A stretch of 64,000 nucleotides of DNA from Cupriavidus sp. 2SB (GCF_005503625.1 NZ_SCMX01000009.1:62001-126000); one strand, 5' to 3'. Positions 55,345-64,000 are shown, counted from the stretch's first letter. Notes: generated by a model from the letters alone, not told the origin. Program-made: numbers and translations.

Positions 55345-56379
55345 ATGACCCAAAAGATCACGATTACCCGCCCGGACGACTGGCACCTGCACCTGCGCGA
55401 TGGCGCGGCGCTGACCGCTGTCCTGCCCGATACCGCACGCCAGTTCGCGCGCGCCATCGTCATGCCGAACCTCAAGCCGCCGGTCACCACGGTGGCGCAA
55501 GCCGCTGCCTACCGCGACCGCATCCTGGCCGCACTGCCGGCCGGGATGACGTTCGAGCCGCTGATGACGCTGTACCTGACCGACAACCTGCCGCCCGAGG
55601 AAATCGTCGCAGCCAAGGCCAGCGGTTTTGTCCACGCGGTGAAGCTGTACCCGGCCGGCGCCACGACCAACAGCGATGCTGGCGTGACCGATATCAAGCG
55701 ATGCGCCCCTACGCTGGAAGCCATGCAGCGTGCAGGCATGCCGCTGCTGGTGCACGGCGAAGTCACCAATGGCGACATTGACCTGTTCGACCGCGAAGCC
55801 GTATTCATCGAGCGCGTGATGAAACCGCTGCGCCGCGATTTCCCGGAACTGAAGGTGGTGTTCGAGCACATCACCACGTCCGAGGCCGCCCAGTACGTGG
55901 CCGAAGCCGAAGGCCCGATCGCTGCGACGATCACCGCGCACCATCTGCTCTACAACCGCAACGCGATCTTCATCGGCGGCATCCGTCCGCATTACTACTG
56001 CCTGCCGGTACTCAAGCGCGAGACCCATCGTGAGGCGCTGGTAAAGGCCGCTACGTCGGGCAGCGACCGTTTCTTCCTCGGCACGGACAGCGCGCCGCAT
56101 GCCAAGGGCCTCAAGGAGCACGCGTGCGGTTGCGCGGGTTGCTACACGGCGCTGCATGCGATGGAGCTTTACGCCGAAGCATTCGATGCAGTCGGCGCGC
56201 TGGACAAGCTGGAGGCGTTCGCCAGCTTCAACGGCCCGGCGTTCTACAACCTGCCGCGCAACACGGGCACGTTGACGCTGACGCGCGAGGATTGGGAGCT
56301 GCCGACGGAACTGCCGTACGGCGACACCACGCTGGTGCCGCTGCGCGCAGGCGAAACGCTGCGCTGGAAGGCAAGCTGA
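55345..56379 (+). CDS. pyrC: Dihydroorotase
   Basis: 344-residue type II dihydroorotase of pyrimidine synthesis, zinc metalloenzyme of the amidohydrolase superfamily. HLHLRD (14-19) binds the metals, K100 in HAVKLYPAG is the carbamylated lysine, HGEVT and FEHITT carry the other His ligands, and GTDSAPH holds the catalytic Asp. Length fits E. coli PyrC. The ATG at 55345 is the family start (MTQKITI). It is 15 bp downstream of the glycerate kinase gene. Confidence 0.97.
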   Translation: MTQKITITRPDDWHLHLRDGAALTAVLPDTARQFARAIVMPNLKPPVTTVAQAAAYRDRILAALPAGMTFEPLMTLYLTDNLPPEEIVAAKASGFVHAVKLYPAGATTNSDAGVTDIKRCAPTLEAMQRAGMPLLVHGEVTNGDIDLFDREAVFIERVMKPLRRDFPELKVVFEHITTSEAAQYVAEAEGPIAATITAHHLLYNRNAIFIGGIRPHYYCLPVLKRETHREALVKAATSGSDRFFLGTDSAPHAKGLKEHACGCAGCYTALHAMELYAEAFDAVGALDKLEAFASFNGPAFYNLPRNTGTLTLTREDWELPTELPYGDTTLVPLRAGETLRWKAS

Positions 56380-57162
56380 TTGCTTCCGGCGATTGACTGG
56401 ACGCGGCCCTGGTACCAACCATTCGCCGCGTCCGCATCGGTCCTTTCGCACGAGGATCTGCGCGAAGGACTCAATGCAGTCGCCGGTGCCCTGCGCAATG
56501 CGCGCGGGCAGCCGCTACGCTTCGTGCCGCAGTCATCGTTGCCCGATGGCACGGCGTACGAATCCCACATCCACGCCAGCGGGCAGGTGCCGACGCGCGA
56601 CAACCTCCACGACGCCTTCAACGCGTTGATCTGGCTGCACTTCCCCGAAACCAAACGATTGCTGAACCGGCTGCAGGCCGAGGCCATTGCGCGCGACGGC
56701 GTGCAACAGATGCGAGGCGGTCTGCGCGATGCCGCCACGCTGTTCGACGAGAACGCGATCCTTTTCCTCACCGAAGACGACACGCTGTTCGATGCCCTGA
56801 AAGGGTTTGACTGGCGCGAATTGTTCATCACCCGGCGCGTTTCGTGGCGGGGCGTCTGTGGCGTGATGCCGTTCGGGCACGCATTGCTCGAGAAGCTCGT
56901 CCATCCCTACAAGGCCGCCACGGCCCACGCCTGGCGTGTCATTGCGCCGCCGTCGATGCCGATGCACGAACTCGACGCCATGCTTGCAGCGGATCTCGCC
57001 GAAGCGGCAGAAGCAGGCCGCTTCGCCGGTGGCCGCAGCTTTTCGCCGTTGCCGGTCATGGGTATCCCGGGCTGGTGCGACGGCAACGCTGATCCAGCGT
57101 TCTATGAGGATGTCACGGTGTTTCGTCCGGGACGCCGGCCGCCCCAGCCGTCCATTCGGTGA
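56380..57162 (+). CDS. DUF3025 domain protein
   Basis: 260-residue protein of DUF3025, a family restricted mainly to proteobacteria with no known function. PLRFVPQSSLPDGTAYESHI and NLHDAFNALIWLHFPETK are the family signatures, as is the RSFSPLPVMGIPGWC segment near the C-terminus. The start is a TTG directly after the pyrC stop; there is no ATG near the N-terminus. The tail (FRPGRRPPQPSIR) is basic. It ends 12 bp before rnpB. Confidence 0.85.
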   Translation: MLPAIDWTRPWYQPFAASASVLSHEDLREGLNAVAGALRNARGQPLRFVPQSSLPDGTAYESHIHASGQVPTRDNLHDAFNALIWLHFPETKRLLNRLQAEAIARDGVQQMRGGLRDAATLFDENAILFLTEDDTLFDALKGFDWRELFITRRVSWRGVCGVMPFGHALLEKLVHPYKAATAHAWRVIAPPSMPMHELDAMLAADLAEAAEAGRFAGGRSFSPLPVMGIPGWCDGNADPAFYEDVTVFRPGRRPPQPSIR

Positions 57163-57168
57163 TAGACT
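57163..57168 (+). promoter_or_regulatory. Candidate -10 box of rnpB
   Basis: TAGACT directly after the DUF3025 stop, about 7-9 bp before the expected 5' end of RNase P RNA. No convincing -35 box is seen at 16-18 bp because that sequence is the end of DUF3025. Confidence 0.45.
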
Positions 57169-57174
57169 GCGGCC

Positions 57175-57520
57175 CGCAAAGCAGGCCAGACAATCGCTGC
57201 TTGTTCCCGCAAGGGGCAAGGGGAGGAAAGTCCGGACTCCACAGGGCAGGGTGTTGGCTAACAGCCATCCACGGTAACGTGCGGAATAGGGCCACAGAGA
57301 CGAGTCTTGCCGCTGGCTTCGGTCGGCGGGAAGGGTGAAACGCGGTAACCTCCACCTGGAGCAATCCCAAATAGGCAGACGTTGAGGCGGCCCGCTGAGT
57401 CTGCGGGTAGGGAGCTGGAACCGTCCGGTAACGGCCGGTCTAGAGGAATGGTTGTCACATGCAGAGTGCCCGCAAGGGCGGTCGGCATGCACAGAATCCG
57501 GCTTATCGGCCTGCTTTGCT
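57175..57520 (+). ncRNA. rnpB: RNase P RNA component, bacterial type A
   Basis: Catalytic RNA that matures tRNA 5' ends with the RnpA protein. The ends pair as helix P1 (AAGCAGGCC at 57179-57187 with GGCCTGCTT at 57508-57516). The conserved core GGGGAGGAAAGTCCGGACTCC is split at 57219-57240, and the AGAGGAATGG and CAGAATCCGGCTTATCGG 3' core blocks are present. Length is about 345 nt, as in betaproteobacteria. A terminator follows 12 bp later. Confidence 0.96.
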
Positions 57521-57531
57521 TCGGATTTGAG

Positions 57532-57567
57532 AACGCCCGGCGTGCTTCTGCACCGCCGGGCGTTTTG
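57532..57567 (+). terminator. Rho-independent terminator of rnpB
   Basis: Perfect 11-bp stem AACGCCCGGCG / CGCCGGGCGTT with an 11-nt loop and a following T-rich run. It lies just before the end of the convergent osmC gene. Confidence 0.9.
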
Positions 57568-57589
57568 CTTTGGCGTGAGCGTGGAAACG

Positions 57590-58012
57590 TCAGCCTTCGA
57601 CGATCTCGGTGGTATGCGTGATCTCGGCAGTCTTCGCCAGCATGATCGATGCCGAGCAGTACTTCTCGTGCGACAGCTCGATGGCACGCTCCACCTTGGC
57701 GGGGTCCAGGCCCTTGCCGGTTACCGTGAAGTGGAAGTTGATCTTCGTGAACACCTTCGGATCGGTATCGGCGCGCTCGGCTTCCAGCTTGACCGAGCAG
57801 CCGCGAATATCCTGGCGGCCACGCTTCAGGATCAGCACCACGTCATAGGCGGTGCAGCCGCCAGTGCCCAGCAGCACCATCTCCATTGGACGCGGCGCCA
57901 GGTTGTTGCCGCCACCGTCCGGTGCGCCGTCCATGGCCACCAGATGGCCGCTGCCGGTCTGGGCGATGAAGCTCATGCCCTCCGGGCCCGACCATGTCAC
58001 TTTGCATTCCAT
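57590..58012 (-). CDS. OsmC family protein (YhfA-like)
   Basis: 140-residue OsmC/Ohr-fold protein. Cys53 (in GTGGCTAYD) and Cys119 (in HEKYCSAS) are the conserved redox pair, so peroxide or hydroperoxide reduction is plausible; the YhfA branch has no confirmed substrate. The core includes NLAPRPMEMVLLG. It starts at ATG 58012 and is convergent to rnpB, with 22 bp between its stop and that terminator. Confidence 0.92.
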   Translation of the reverse strand: MECKVTWSGPEGMSFIAQTGSGHLVAMDGAPDGGGNNLAPRPMEMVLLGTGGCTAYDVVLILKRGRQDIRGCSVKLEAERADTDPKVFTKINFHFTVTGKGLDPAKVERAIELSHEKYCSASIMLAKTAEITHTTEIVEG

Positions 58013-58170
58013 TTTTTTCGTTCCTCGATTCGTTGATGTCCTGATTTCGCTCGCACGCAGGGCATCTCATGACTTGCATTTCGCGAGTATAGGCTAACTC
58101 CGCGAGCGCCTTCCCCTACGGGATTTCCCCTAAAAATCTGAGGGTTTCCTCTAGTGTGGTGTCGATCAAC

Positions 58171-58220
58171 GACTCACTTTGGATACGTAAGTTATTGATT
58201 TTTAGGTAATGACTCACTTT
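58171..58220. repeat. Direct repeat in an AT-rich intergenic island
   Basis: GACTCACTTT occurs at 58171-58180 and again at 58211-58220, exactly 40 bp apart. The second copy continues into ATGAGTG, making a short inverted element. The surrounding 58130-58300 stretch is much richer in A/T than the rest of the window. Confidence 0.7.
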
Positions 58221-58278
58221 ATGAGTGGCGTACTATTTATTCCATATTATGATATTGGATTTCGTAGTGTAAATTTTC

Positions 58279-58306
58279 TTGCCTTGGAGGGGGCCGTATG
58301 TATAAT
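58279..58306 (+). promoter_or_regulatory. Sigma-70 promoter of the candidate small RNA
   Basis: A perfect TATAAT at 58301-58306 and TTGCCT at 58279-58284, spacing 16 bp. The predicted start is near 58313. A GGAGG-preceded ATG (58298) opens a 33-codon frame ending at 58399, but the start codon would lie upstream of this transcript. Confidence 0.65.
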
Positions 58307-58312
58307 CCAATC

Positions 58313-58484
58313 CATCGAACGACGGCGCACGAAGAGCGCGCAGAGTGCGAAAGCGAAAGCAGGTTCCGACCCGGATCGCTTCCCGCACCACCGCAATGAC
58401 CGGCCCCGTCGATCGCCCGGTGTCTCCTCCACCCTCCTCCTTTGGTGGATTCAAACCCAAGTCCGATAGACTTGGGTTTTTTTT
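58313..58484 (+). ncRNA. Candidate small regulatory RNA with anti-Shine-Dalgarno loop
   Basis: About 170 nt from the predicted start to a strong terminator. Near its 3' end a TCCACC / GGTGGA stem (58428-58433, 58444-58449) presents the 10-nt loop CTCCTCCTTT, complementary to AAGGAGGAG, the Shine-Dalgarno sequence. A GA-rich stretch (58325-58365) precedes it. No annotated coding gene overlaps on either strand. It lies between osmC and rplM. This resembles sRNAs with C-rich anti-SD loops; a family match could not be checked. The alternative is a 33-residue peptide (MYNPIHRTTAHEER start). Confidence 0.6.
58453..58484 (+). terminator. Rho-independent terminator of the candidate small RNA
   Basis: Perfect 11-bp stem AAACCCAAGTC / GACTTGGGTTT, 5-nt loop, then an eight-T tract. 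No coding gene ends nearby on the plus strand, so it must belong to an unannotated transcript. Confidence 0.92.
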
Positions 58485-58580
58485 CGCCCTTTGCAAGGGC
58501 CGCCACGGTGCGCCAGTGAACAACTCGGCGCTTGCCATGCTGTCAGCCGGCAAAGACTTGACGAAATCCGGCAACTTTGC

Positions 58581-58610
58581 TTGTGCGATGGCGCGGTAGG
58601 CGCTTATAAT
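58581..58610 (+). promoter_or_regulatory. Promoter of rplM-rpsI
   Basis: TATAAT at 58605-58610 with TTGTGC at 58581-58586, spacing 18 bp. It predicts a start near 58617. Confidence 0.7.
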
Positions 58611-58616
58611 CGTCGG

Positions 58617-58757
58617 CTTTCCGGTCATTGCCCCCGGAAAAAATCAGGGAGAGCCTGCAGAGAACAAGCAGGAAGGTCAGGTCCCAAGGGCCGACCGACG
58701 ACAGGACGCTAAAACGGCGACCGTCATACCGGGCAGATTTTCTAATCAGGAAAAATC
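58617..58757 (+). promoter_or_regulatory. Long structured 5' leader of rplM
   Basis: About 140 nt of untranslated leader. It contains several possible stems (CCTGC/GCAGG around 58658-58672, GGTC/GACC around 58676-58700, and GCGACCG/CGGGC further on) and no open frame of note. L13 (rplM) messages are autoregulated in other bacteria, so a ribosomal-protein leader is plausible; structure conservation was not checked. Confidence 0.45.
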
Positions 58758-59186
58758 ATGAAGACCTTTTCCGCCAAGCCTGCAGAGGTAAAGCGCGACT
58801 GGTACGTGATTGACGCGACGGACAAAGTCCTCGGCCGTGTTGCCAGCGAAGTGGCACGCCGACTGCGCGGCAAGCACAAGCCAGAATTTACTCCTCACGT
58901 CGACACCGGTGATTTCATCATCATCGTCAATGCAGCCAAACTGCGCGTGACGGGTACCAAAGAACAGGACAAGAAGTACTATCGCCATTCGGGTTACCCG
59001 GGCGGTATCTACGAAACGACGTTCGGCAAGATGCAGCAGCGTTTCCCGGGCCGTGCCCTGGAAAAGGCTGTCAAGGGCATGCTGCCGAAGGGTCCGCTGG
59101 GCTACGCGATGATCAAGAAGCTGAAGGTTTACGCCGAAGCCGAGCATCCGCATAGCGCACAGCAGCCCAAGGTGCTGGAAATCTAA
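58758..59186 (+). CDS. rplM: 50S ribosomal protein L13
   Basis: 142-residue large-subunit protein. [20 protein letters not shown] starts the protein; [26 protein letters not shown] and [11 protein letters not shown] are L13 signatures. AGGAAAAATC precedes the ATG. rpsI follows after 11 bp, the universal bacterial pairing. Expression is expected to be high and growth-rate dependent. Confidence 0.99.
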   Translation: MKTFSAKPAEVKRDWYVIDATDKVLGRVASEVARRLRGKHKPEFTPHVDTGDFIIIVNAAKLRVTGTKEQDKKYYRHSGYPGGIYETTFGKMQQRFPGRALEKAVKGMLPKGPLGYAMIKKLKVYAEAEHPHSAQQPKVLEI

Positions 59187-59197
59187 GGGGGCCATCC

Positions 59198-59590
59198 ATG
59201 ATCGGTAATTGGAATTACGGTACTGGCCGCCGCAAGAGCGCCGTGGCACGTGTCTTCATCAAGTCGGGCAAGGGCGCTATTGTCGTCAACGGCAAGCCCA
59301 TCAACGAGTATTTCGCTCGCGAAACCTCGCTGATGATCGTGCGCCAGCCGCTGGAACTGACGGCTCACGCCGAAACGTTCGACATCAAGGTCAACGTGAC
59401 CGGTGGTGGTGAAACCGGCCAGGCCGGTGCTGTTCGCCACGGCATCACCCGCGCGCTGATCGATTACGACGCCACGCTGAAGTCGGCCCTGTCGAAGGCT
59501 GGCTACGTTACGCGTGACGCACGTGAAGTCGAGCGTAAGAAGGTTGGTCTGCACAAGGCGCGTCGTCGGAAGCAATTCTCGAAGCGTTAA
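59198..59590 (+). CDS. rpsI: 30S ribosomal protein S9
   Basis: 130-residue small-subunit protein whose C-terminal Lys-Arg tail reaches the P site. [14 protein letters not shown] near the start, [19 protein letters not shown] in the middle and the terminal RRKQFSKR are diagnostic. It is 11 bp after rplM, with its own GGGG-containing ribosome site. A terminator follows 50 bp downstream. Confidence 0.99.
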   Translation: MIGNWNYGTGRRKSAVARVFIKSGKGAIVVNGKPINEYFARETSLMIVRQPLELTAHAETFDIKVNVTGGGETGQAGAVRHGITRALIDYDATLKSALSKAGYVTRDAREVERKKVGLHKARRRKQFSKR

Positions 59591-59640
59591 TGTGTTTCTG
59601 CCTGGTCCGGCCCGCCGGATCTGGCAAGGCCCGAAAAAGA

Positions 59641-59669
59641 CCGCACGGTTCATCGTGCGGTTTTTTTTT
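59641..59669 (+). terminator. Rho-independent terminator of rplM-rpsI
   Basis: CCGCACG / CGTGCGG stem with a 6-nt loop and a nine-T run. Confidence 0.92.
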
Positions 59670-59738
59670 GCCATGACATTTCAGATCAAGGACTTGTCAC
59701 ATTCAGCGTTGCGCATATCCGTGCTTAAAGCATTTCAT

Positions 59739-59766
59739 CCGCATGCCGTTCATGCGGCGATACAAT
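59739..59766 (+). promoter_or_regulatory. Bactofilin promoter with overlapping inverted repeat
   Basis: TACAAT at 59761-59766 is a good -10 box. Just upstream, in the -35/-10 interval, is a perfect inverted repeat CCGCATG-CCGTT-CATGCGG (59739-59757). Its place suggests a repressor or activator site. Confidence 0.55.
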
Positions 59767-59809
59767 CACGGGCTTGCATCCAGACGCTGCATGAAAAGGG
59801 AGTAGATAC

Positions 59810-60328
59810 ATGCTGTTTTCCAAGAAGAAGGGCCTGTCCATCGATACATTGATCGGGCCGGACACCACCATCGAGGGCGATGTGGCGTTCTCCGGCGGTT
59901 TGCGTCTGGATGGCCGCGTGCGCGGCAACATCATCGCTGTGGAAGGCAAGTCCAGCATGCTCGTGATCACCGAGAAAGGTGTGGTCGAGGGCGAAATCCG
60001 CGTCGAGCATCTGGTCCTGAACGGCACAGTGAACGGGCCGGTCCATGCGACGGAACTGCTCGAACTGCAAGCGCAGGCCCGGGTCCATGGCGAGGTGCGT
60101 TATGCGGCGCTTGAGATGCAGCAGGGGGCGCTCGTCGAAGGGCGTCTGATCCCGCTGGTGCAGACAGAAGTGCGTGCATTGCCCAATCACGTCCCGCCCG
60201 CAGAGACCGATGTGGATGTCGAAGCCACTGTCGTGGAGATCGTGGCAGATGTCCCAACCGTGGAAAACGTGACGGAAGAGGCTTCCGAAACCGGTGAAAA
60301 GCTGGAAAAGGTTGAGAAAGTGGCCTGA
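59810..60328 (+). CDS. Bactofilin (polymer-forming cytoskeletal protein)
   Basis: 172-residue bactofilin, a nucleotide-free beta-helical protein that polymerises into cytoskeletal filaments and helps place cell-wall or polar machinery. The core runs from TLIGPDTTIEGDVAF to about residue 120 with regular six-residue repeats (GGLRLDGRVRGNI, GVVEGEIRVEHLVLNGTVNG). The N-terminus is short and basic (LFSKKKG), the C-terminus acidic and disordered. GGGAG precedes the ATG. It stands alone under its own promoter. Confidence 0.93.
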   Translation: MLFSKKKGLSIDTLIGPDTTIEGDVAFSGGLRLDGRVRGNIIAVEGKSSMLVITEKGVVEGEIRVEHLVLNGTVNGPVHATELLELQAQARVHGEVRYAALEMQQGALVEGRLIPLVQTEVRALPNHVPPAETDVDVEATVVEIVADVPTVENVTEEASETGEKLEKVEKVA

Positions 60329-60398
60329 CGCGGCCCGGCAATCCAGACGCAGAGGCCCTTGAAATCAAGGGGTTTCGGCACGATTTCAGAGTAGCGCT

Positions 60399-60404
60399 TA
60401 GAAT
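60399..60404 (+). promoter_or_regulatory. Candidate -10 box of erpA
   Basis: TAGAAT lies 29 bp before the erpA ATG, with no clear -35 hexamer. A loose GAAATC/GATTTC pair (60361-60387) lies just upstream. Confidence 0.5.
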
Positions 60405-60433
60405 ACGGGCGTACCTAACCAGGAGAATTCCCC

Positions 60434-60802
60434 ATGAACGCAGTCGCAGAGGCACCCGTTACCGAAGATGTGCCGGCACCGTTCGTCTTTACTGACAGCG
60501 CGGCCGACAAGGTCAAGCAATTGATCGAGGAAGAGGGCAACGCCGAATTGAAGCTGCGCGTGTTCGTGCAGGGCGGCGGTTGCTCCGGCTTCCAGTATGG
60601 CTTCACGTTCGACGAAGACGTGAATGAAGACGACACCCAGATGAACAAGAACGGTGTCACCCTGTTGATCGACTCGATGAGCTACCAGTACCTGATTGGC
60701 GCCGAGATCGACTACAAGGAAGACATCAACGGCGCCCAGTTCGTGATCAAGAACCCGAATGCCTCGACCACCTGTGGTTGCGGCTCGTCGTTCTCGGTCT
60801 GA
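60434..60802 (+). CDS. erpA: Iron-sulfur cluster insertion protein ErpA
   Basis: 122-residue A-type Fe-S carrier that hands clusters to apoproteins. The three conserved Cys are C50 ([10 protein letters not shown]) and C114, C116 (TTCGCGSSF). Length and the C-terminal CGCGSSFS are those of ErpA. AGGAGAA precedes the ATG. A bidirectional terminator separates it from the convergent anmK gene. In Burkholderiales this order (bactofilin, erpA, anmK) is common. Confidence 0.96.
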   Translation: MNAVAEAPVTEDVPAPFVFTDSAADKVKQLIEEEGNAELKLRVFVQGGGCSGFQYGFTFDEDVNEDDTQMNKNGVTLLIDSMSYQYLIGAEIDYKEDINGAQFVIKNPNASTTCGCGSSFSV

Positions 60803-60822
60803 CGCCAGACGTCTCGCCATAA

Positions 60823-60852
60823 AAAAAAGCGCACCCTACGGTGCGCTTTTTT
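60823..60852. terminator. Bidirectional terminator between erpA and anmK
   Basis: GCGCACC / GGTGCGC stem flanked by an A run on the left and a T run on the right. Either strand reads as a stem followed by U residues, so it can end both convergent transcripts. Confidence 0.92.
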
Positions 60853-60875
60853 CTTCCGCAGAACCCCTGACGCGC

Positions 60876-62009
60876 TCAGCGCGGATAGATCGCGCCCAGC
60901 ACGCGCGGTCCGGCTGCCCCCGTCACGGTCGGTACATTGCCGGGCGCACGGTGCACGCACTGGCGGGCGAACCATGCAAACGCCAGCGCTTCCACCTGGG
61001 AAACCGGCACGCCATACGCGTCCGAAGTCTCCACCGTCACGCCCGGCAGTAACTGTCCAAGATTGCCGAGCAACGCCTCGTTGTACGCACCGCCACCACA
61101 AACAATCAGCCGTTGGGCATCTGGCGCGCAAGTCTGCACGTCACGCGCAATAGCCGTAGCCGTCAGCGTGGCCAGCGTGGCTTGCACATCGGCCGCCGGC
61201 AGCGGGCTTGGCAGGCTTTCCAGCACCGCCTGCAGCCAGCCCGGGTGGAACAGGTCGCGGCCGGTACTCTTGGGTGGCGGGGCGTGGAAATAGGGTTCGG
61301 TCAGCAGTCGCGTCAGCAGCGCCTCGTCGACGCTGCCTGTGGCACCCCAGGCGCCGCGATCGTCGAATGGCTCGCCGCGATGACGTTGCACCCAGTCATC
61401 GAGCAGTGCATTGCCCGGTCCGCAGTCGAAGCCGGTCACAGGCCGGCCGGTATTCGCGGCGGGCAGGATGCTGATATTCGAGATGCCCCCGATATTGCAG
61501 ACCACGCGGGTCTCGTCGCGCGCGCCAAATAGCGCCGCGTGGACGGCGGGAACGAGCGGTGCACCTTGTCCTCCTGCGGCGATATCGCGACTGCGGAAGT
61601 CCGCGACGACATCAATGTCGGTCAGTTCCGCCAGCAGGGCAGGATGTTGGGTCTGTCGGGTGTAGCCCGTTCCGTCATAGAGTCCGGGACGATGCCGGAT
61701 GGTCTGGCCGTGTGCGCCGATCGCAACCACCTGGCTGGCGTTGATATCGGACTCACGCAACAAGGCTTCCACGCACGCAGCGTAGACGCGCGCCAGACCA
61801 TTGGCGGCCATGGCTTCACGATGAATCTCGTCTTCGCCAGGTTGTTGCAGCGCTGCGAAGGCTTCACGCAGGCTGTCCGGGAATGGCAGGTGAGCCGCAG
61901 CCAGCACCATCGGCTGCGCCGCCGTGAAATCGACGAGGACGCCGTCCGCGCCGTCCATGCTGGTGCCTGACATCAGGCCAATGAAACAATCAGTAGGCAC
62001 CGGGGGCAT
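60876..62009 (-). CDS. anmK: Anhydro-N-acetylmuramic acid kinase
   Basis: 377-residue sugar kinase of the ASKHA fold that phosphorylates 1,6-anhydro-MurNAc during peptidoglycan recycling. [20 protein letters not shown] at the start, [10 protein letters not shown]-like [24 protein letters not shown] and [13 protein letters not shown] are diagnostic. It starts 22 bp after the M23 peptidase gene on the same strand, so wall turnover enzyme and recycling kinase probably share a transcript. Confidence 0.96.
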   Translation of the reverse strand: MPPVPTDCFIGLMSGTSMDGADGVLVDFTAAQPMVLAAAHLPFPDSLREAFAALQQPGEDEIHREAMAANGLARVYAACVEALLRESDINASQVVAIGAHGQTIRHRPGLYDGTGYTRQTQHPALLAELTDIDVVADFRSRDIAAGGQGAPLVPAVHAALFGARDETRVVCNIGGISNISILPAANTGRPVTGFDCGPGNALLDDWVQRHRGEPFDDRGAWGATGSVDEALLTRLLTEPYFHAPPPKSTGRDLFHPGWLQAVLESLPSPLPAADVQATLATLTATAIARDVQTCAPDAQRLIVCGGGAYNEALLGNLGQLLPGVTVETSDAYGVPVSQVEALAFAWFARQCVHRAPGNVPTVTGAAGPRVLGAIYPR

Positions 62010-62031
62010 GGATATCGGTTTCGGTCGAAGC

Positions 62032-63426
62032 TCAGTTGCTGGCGGTCAGTACATTGTAGGTGCGGAGCATGTTGATGCGGCTCAGCGTGGCACTGGTGTA
62101 GGTCAGGAAGTCCGCGCGCGACTTGCCGGTCAAGGTCGGCGCTTCCATCAACGTCGTCGTCAGCGGATTCTGCGGAACGTCGTTGTAGCGGAACTCATAG
62201 TGCAGGTGCGGCCCAGTGGCCCAGCCCGTCGAACCGACATAGCCGATCAGTTGGCCCTGCGACACATGCTGGCCTTCGCGTAGTCCGGCAAAGCGCGACA
62301 GGTGCGCATAAAAGGTCGAGTAGCCGTTGGCATGCTTGAGCACGACGATGTTGCCGTAGCCGTTCTGCTGCCCGGCGAACTCCACCGTGGCATCGGCCGT
62401 GGCGATCACCTTGGTGCCCTGCGGCGCGGCGAAATCCACGCCCTTGTGCTGCTTCCACTGATGGTGAAGCGGGTGGTCGCGCCCGCCGAACCCTGACGAT
62501 ACGCGCGAGAACTCTACTGGCGAACGCAGGAACGGACGCTTCATGCTGCGCCCATCGAACGTGTAGTAGGCGCCCGGCGTACCGTCCTTCGGTGCGTACC
62601 AGAGTGCCTGGTACAGCGTGTTGCGGTTGATCAGTTCGATGGCCACGACACGGCCATTGCGAACGAATGCGCCATCGCGGAAGCCGGCTTCGTAGACGAT
62701 GCGGAAACGGTCGCCACGGGCGATGTCGTGGTGGAAGTCGATGACACCCGAGAAGATCGAGATCATCTGGTTGACCACTTCGTCAGGCACGCTCGCGCTG
62801 TCCATCGACTTGAAGAAACCGGTGGCGTCGATTGCGCCGGACGCCATTTCGTAGTGCAGGTCGTTGTCGACTGCCTCGATGCGCGCCTTGTACGTGAAAT
62901 CGCCGCCTTCCTTTTTAGGCGCCACGCGCTCGATCACGAGTTCGCGCGAACTGCCTGCGTCGCCGCCGAGGTTGGCTTGCAGCGAAACCAGCAGATTGCT
63001 GCTGTCGATCTCGGCCTGCACCGCCTGGCCGGGGTTCAGGTCGAACAGGCTGCGGGCGGTAGGGTTCTTGACGATAAACGCTTGCGCATCGGGATCGTCC
63101 ACGCCGAGCCGGCGCAGCAGGGAGCCGATGGTATCGCCGCGCTGCATGCGTTCCTGCTGTACGTAGACGCCCGCGTCGCTCGCCTCGGTCAGCTGTTCGA
63201 GTTGCTCATGCACGTCGGGCATGCGCAGGGTATGTTCGACTCGCGGGGCGAGCGGATCATCGAATGCGTTGCGGGGGGCAACGCCCATCGCCGCCGCCAT
63301 GCCAAGCGTAAAAACCGTGCCGACGGCGACGGTCAACTGCTTGCGGCGGCGCGTATGCTGGGGATTCGTCGGGTCAACCAGGACTACCAGTTGCCGCGCG
63401 AAAACATCGCGGAGATTAGACCACAT
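62032..63426 (-). CDS. M23 family murein endopeptidase (MepM/LytM-like)
   Basis: 464-residue membrane-anchored zinc endopeptidase. An N-terminal transmembrane segment (about 31-52, [20 protein letters not shown]) is followed by a LysM-like/OapA region ([17 protein letters not shown]) and a C-terminal LytM domain with HKGVDFAAP (His and Asp ligands, near 325) and HLHYEF (near 407). The start is uncertain: the ATG at 63426 or one at 63489, which has GGGGAGG directly against it. Head-to-head with tyrS. It may cut peptide crosslinks to let new wall be inserted. Confidence 0.93.
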   Translation of the reverse strand: MWSNLRDVFARQLVVLVDPTNPQHTRRRKQLTVAVGTVFTLGMAAAMGVAPRNAFDDPLAPRVEHTLRMPDVHEQLEQLTEASDAGVYVQQERMQRGDTIGSLLRRLGVDDPDAQAFIVKNPTARSLFDLNPGQAVQAEIDSSNLLVSLQANLGGDAGSSRELVIERVAPKKEGGDFTYKARIEAVDNDLHYEMASGAIDATGFFKSMDSASVPDEVVNQMISIFSGVIDFHHDIARGDRFRIVYEAGFRDGAFVRNGRVVAIELINRNTLYQALWYAPKDGTPGAYYTFDGRSMKRPFLRSPVEFSRVSSGFGGRDHPLHHQWKQHKGVDFAAPQGTKVIATADATVEFAGQQNGYGNIVVLKHANGYSTFYAHLSRFAGLREGQHVSQGQLIGYVGSTGWATGPHLHYEFRYNDVPQNPLTTTLMEAPTLTGKSRADFLTYTSATLSRINMLRTYNVLTASN

Positions 63427-63589
63427 CACGTAGAATTCAAGCTTTCCGAATTGGCAGGCCCTACCGCGACGATTTGTTTCGTCTGCCATCCTCCCCCGAG
63501 GTGCGGTGCGGGTATTGTCTGTTTGCCACCCTTCCGGGTGACCGCCGACGACTGTTGTCGGACGAGAAGCTGCGAAGTATATCAGATGA

Positions 63590-64000
<411 letters not shown>

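Noticed and set aside
58298-58399. A 33-codon small protein gene with a GGAGG ribosome site
   Set aside because: The best promoter has its -10 box overlapping the second and third codons, so the start codon would not be in the transcript. No hydrophobic segment or motif is visible. Kept only as an alternative to the small RNA.

Overview
The window is high-GC DNA from a betaproteobacterium of the Burkholderiaceae. Gene content, gene order and the short GC-rich intergenic palindromes look most like Cupriavidus/Ralstonia; this is an inference from recognised families, not a database result. It is chromosomal and dominated by metabolic and housekeeping genes. I see no prophage, IS element, CRISPR array, tRNA or rRNA. 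The ends cut a GH15 glycosidase gene (left) and tyrS (right).

Layout: (1) 1-2529: GH15 hydrolase and otsA (trehalose). (2) 2700-10875, minus strand: a complete cox-type molybdenum hydroxylase operon, coxS-coxL-coxM-coxD-coxE-coxG-xdhC-mocA. The large subunit carries the AYRGAGR (form II) active-site loop, so the substrate may not be CO. (3) 11131-18433: a YqaA-like membrane protein, a 1324-residue FAD/Fe-S oxidoreductase, a HIT protein and an SbmA/BacA-like ABC protein. (4) 18455-23118: ubiquinone genes (DUF971, ubiE, Tim44-domain protein, ubiJ, ubiB). (5) 23403-32455: symporter, fmdB, DUF502, aspS, a membrane-anchored coiled-coil protein of unknown function, nudB, an EEP nuclease, mobB and clsB. 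(6) 32774-40931: TetR regulator and a beta-oxidation set (fadE-like, fadN-like fusion, thiolase, DegV, enoyl-CoA hydratase). (7) 41005-46297: thioesterase, ATM1-type exporter and a NitT/TauT ABC uptake system with a consensus sigma-54 promoter and a 32-bp perfect palindrome upstream. (8) 46308-52757: Lrp, LysR, gdhA and gltIJKL (glutamate uptake and oxidation). (9) 53007-57162: class II amidotransferase, a decayed tartrate dehydrogenase start codon region fused upstream of glycerate kinase, pyrC and DUF3025. (10) 57175-64000: rnpB, osmC, a candidate small RNA gene, rplM-rpsI, bactofilin, erpA, anmK, an M23 peptidase and tyrS.

The most interesting unexplained item is between osmC and rplM (58130-58484). 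It is an AT-rich island with a good promoter, a hairpin whose loop is complementary to the Shine-Dalgarno sequence, and a strong terminator: a probable regulatory RNA. Other notable items are the sigma-54/palindrome control region at 43430-43569, the ttuC-like remnant at 53951-54037, nine copies of a GC-rich palindromic repeat, a LysR-type box before gdhA, and two genes whose -10 boxes predict leaderless mRNAs.
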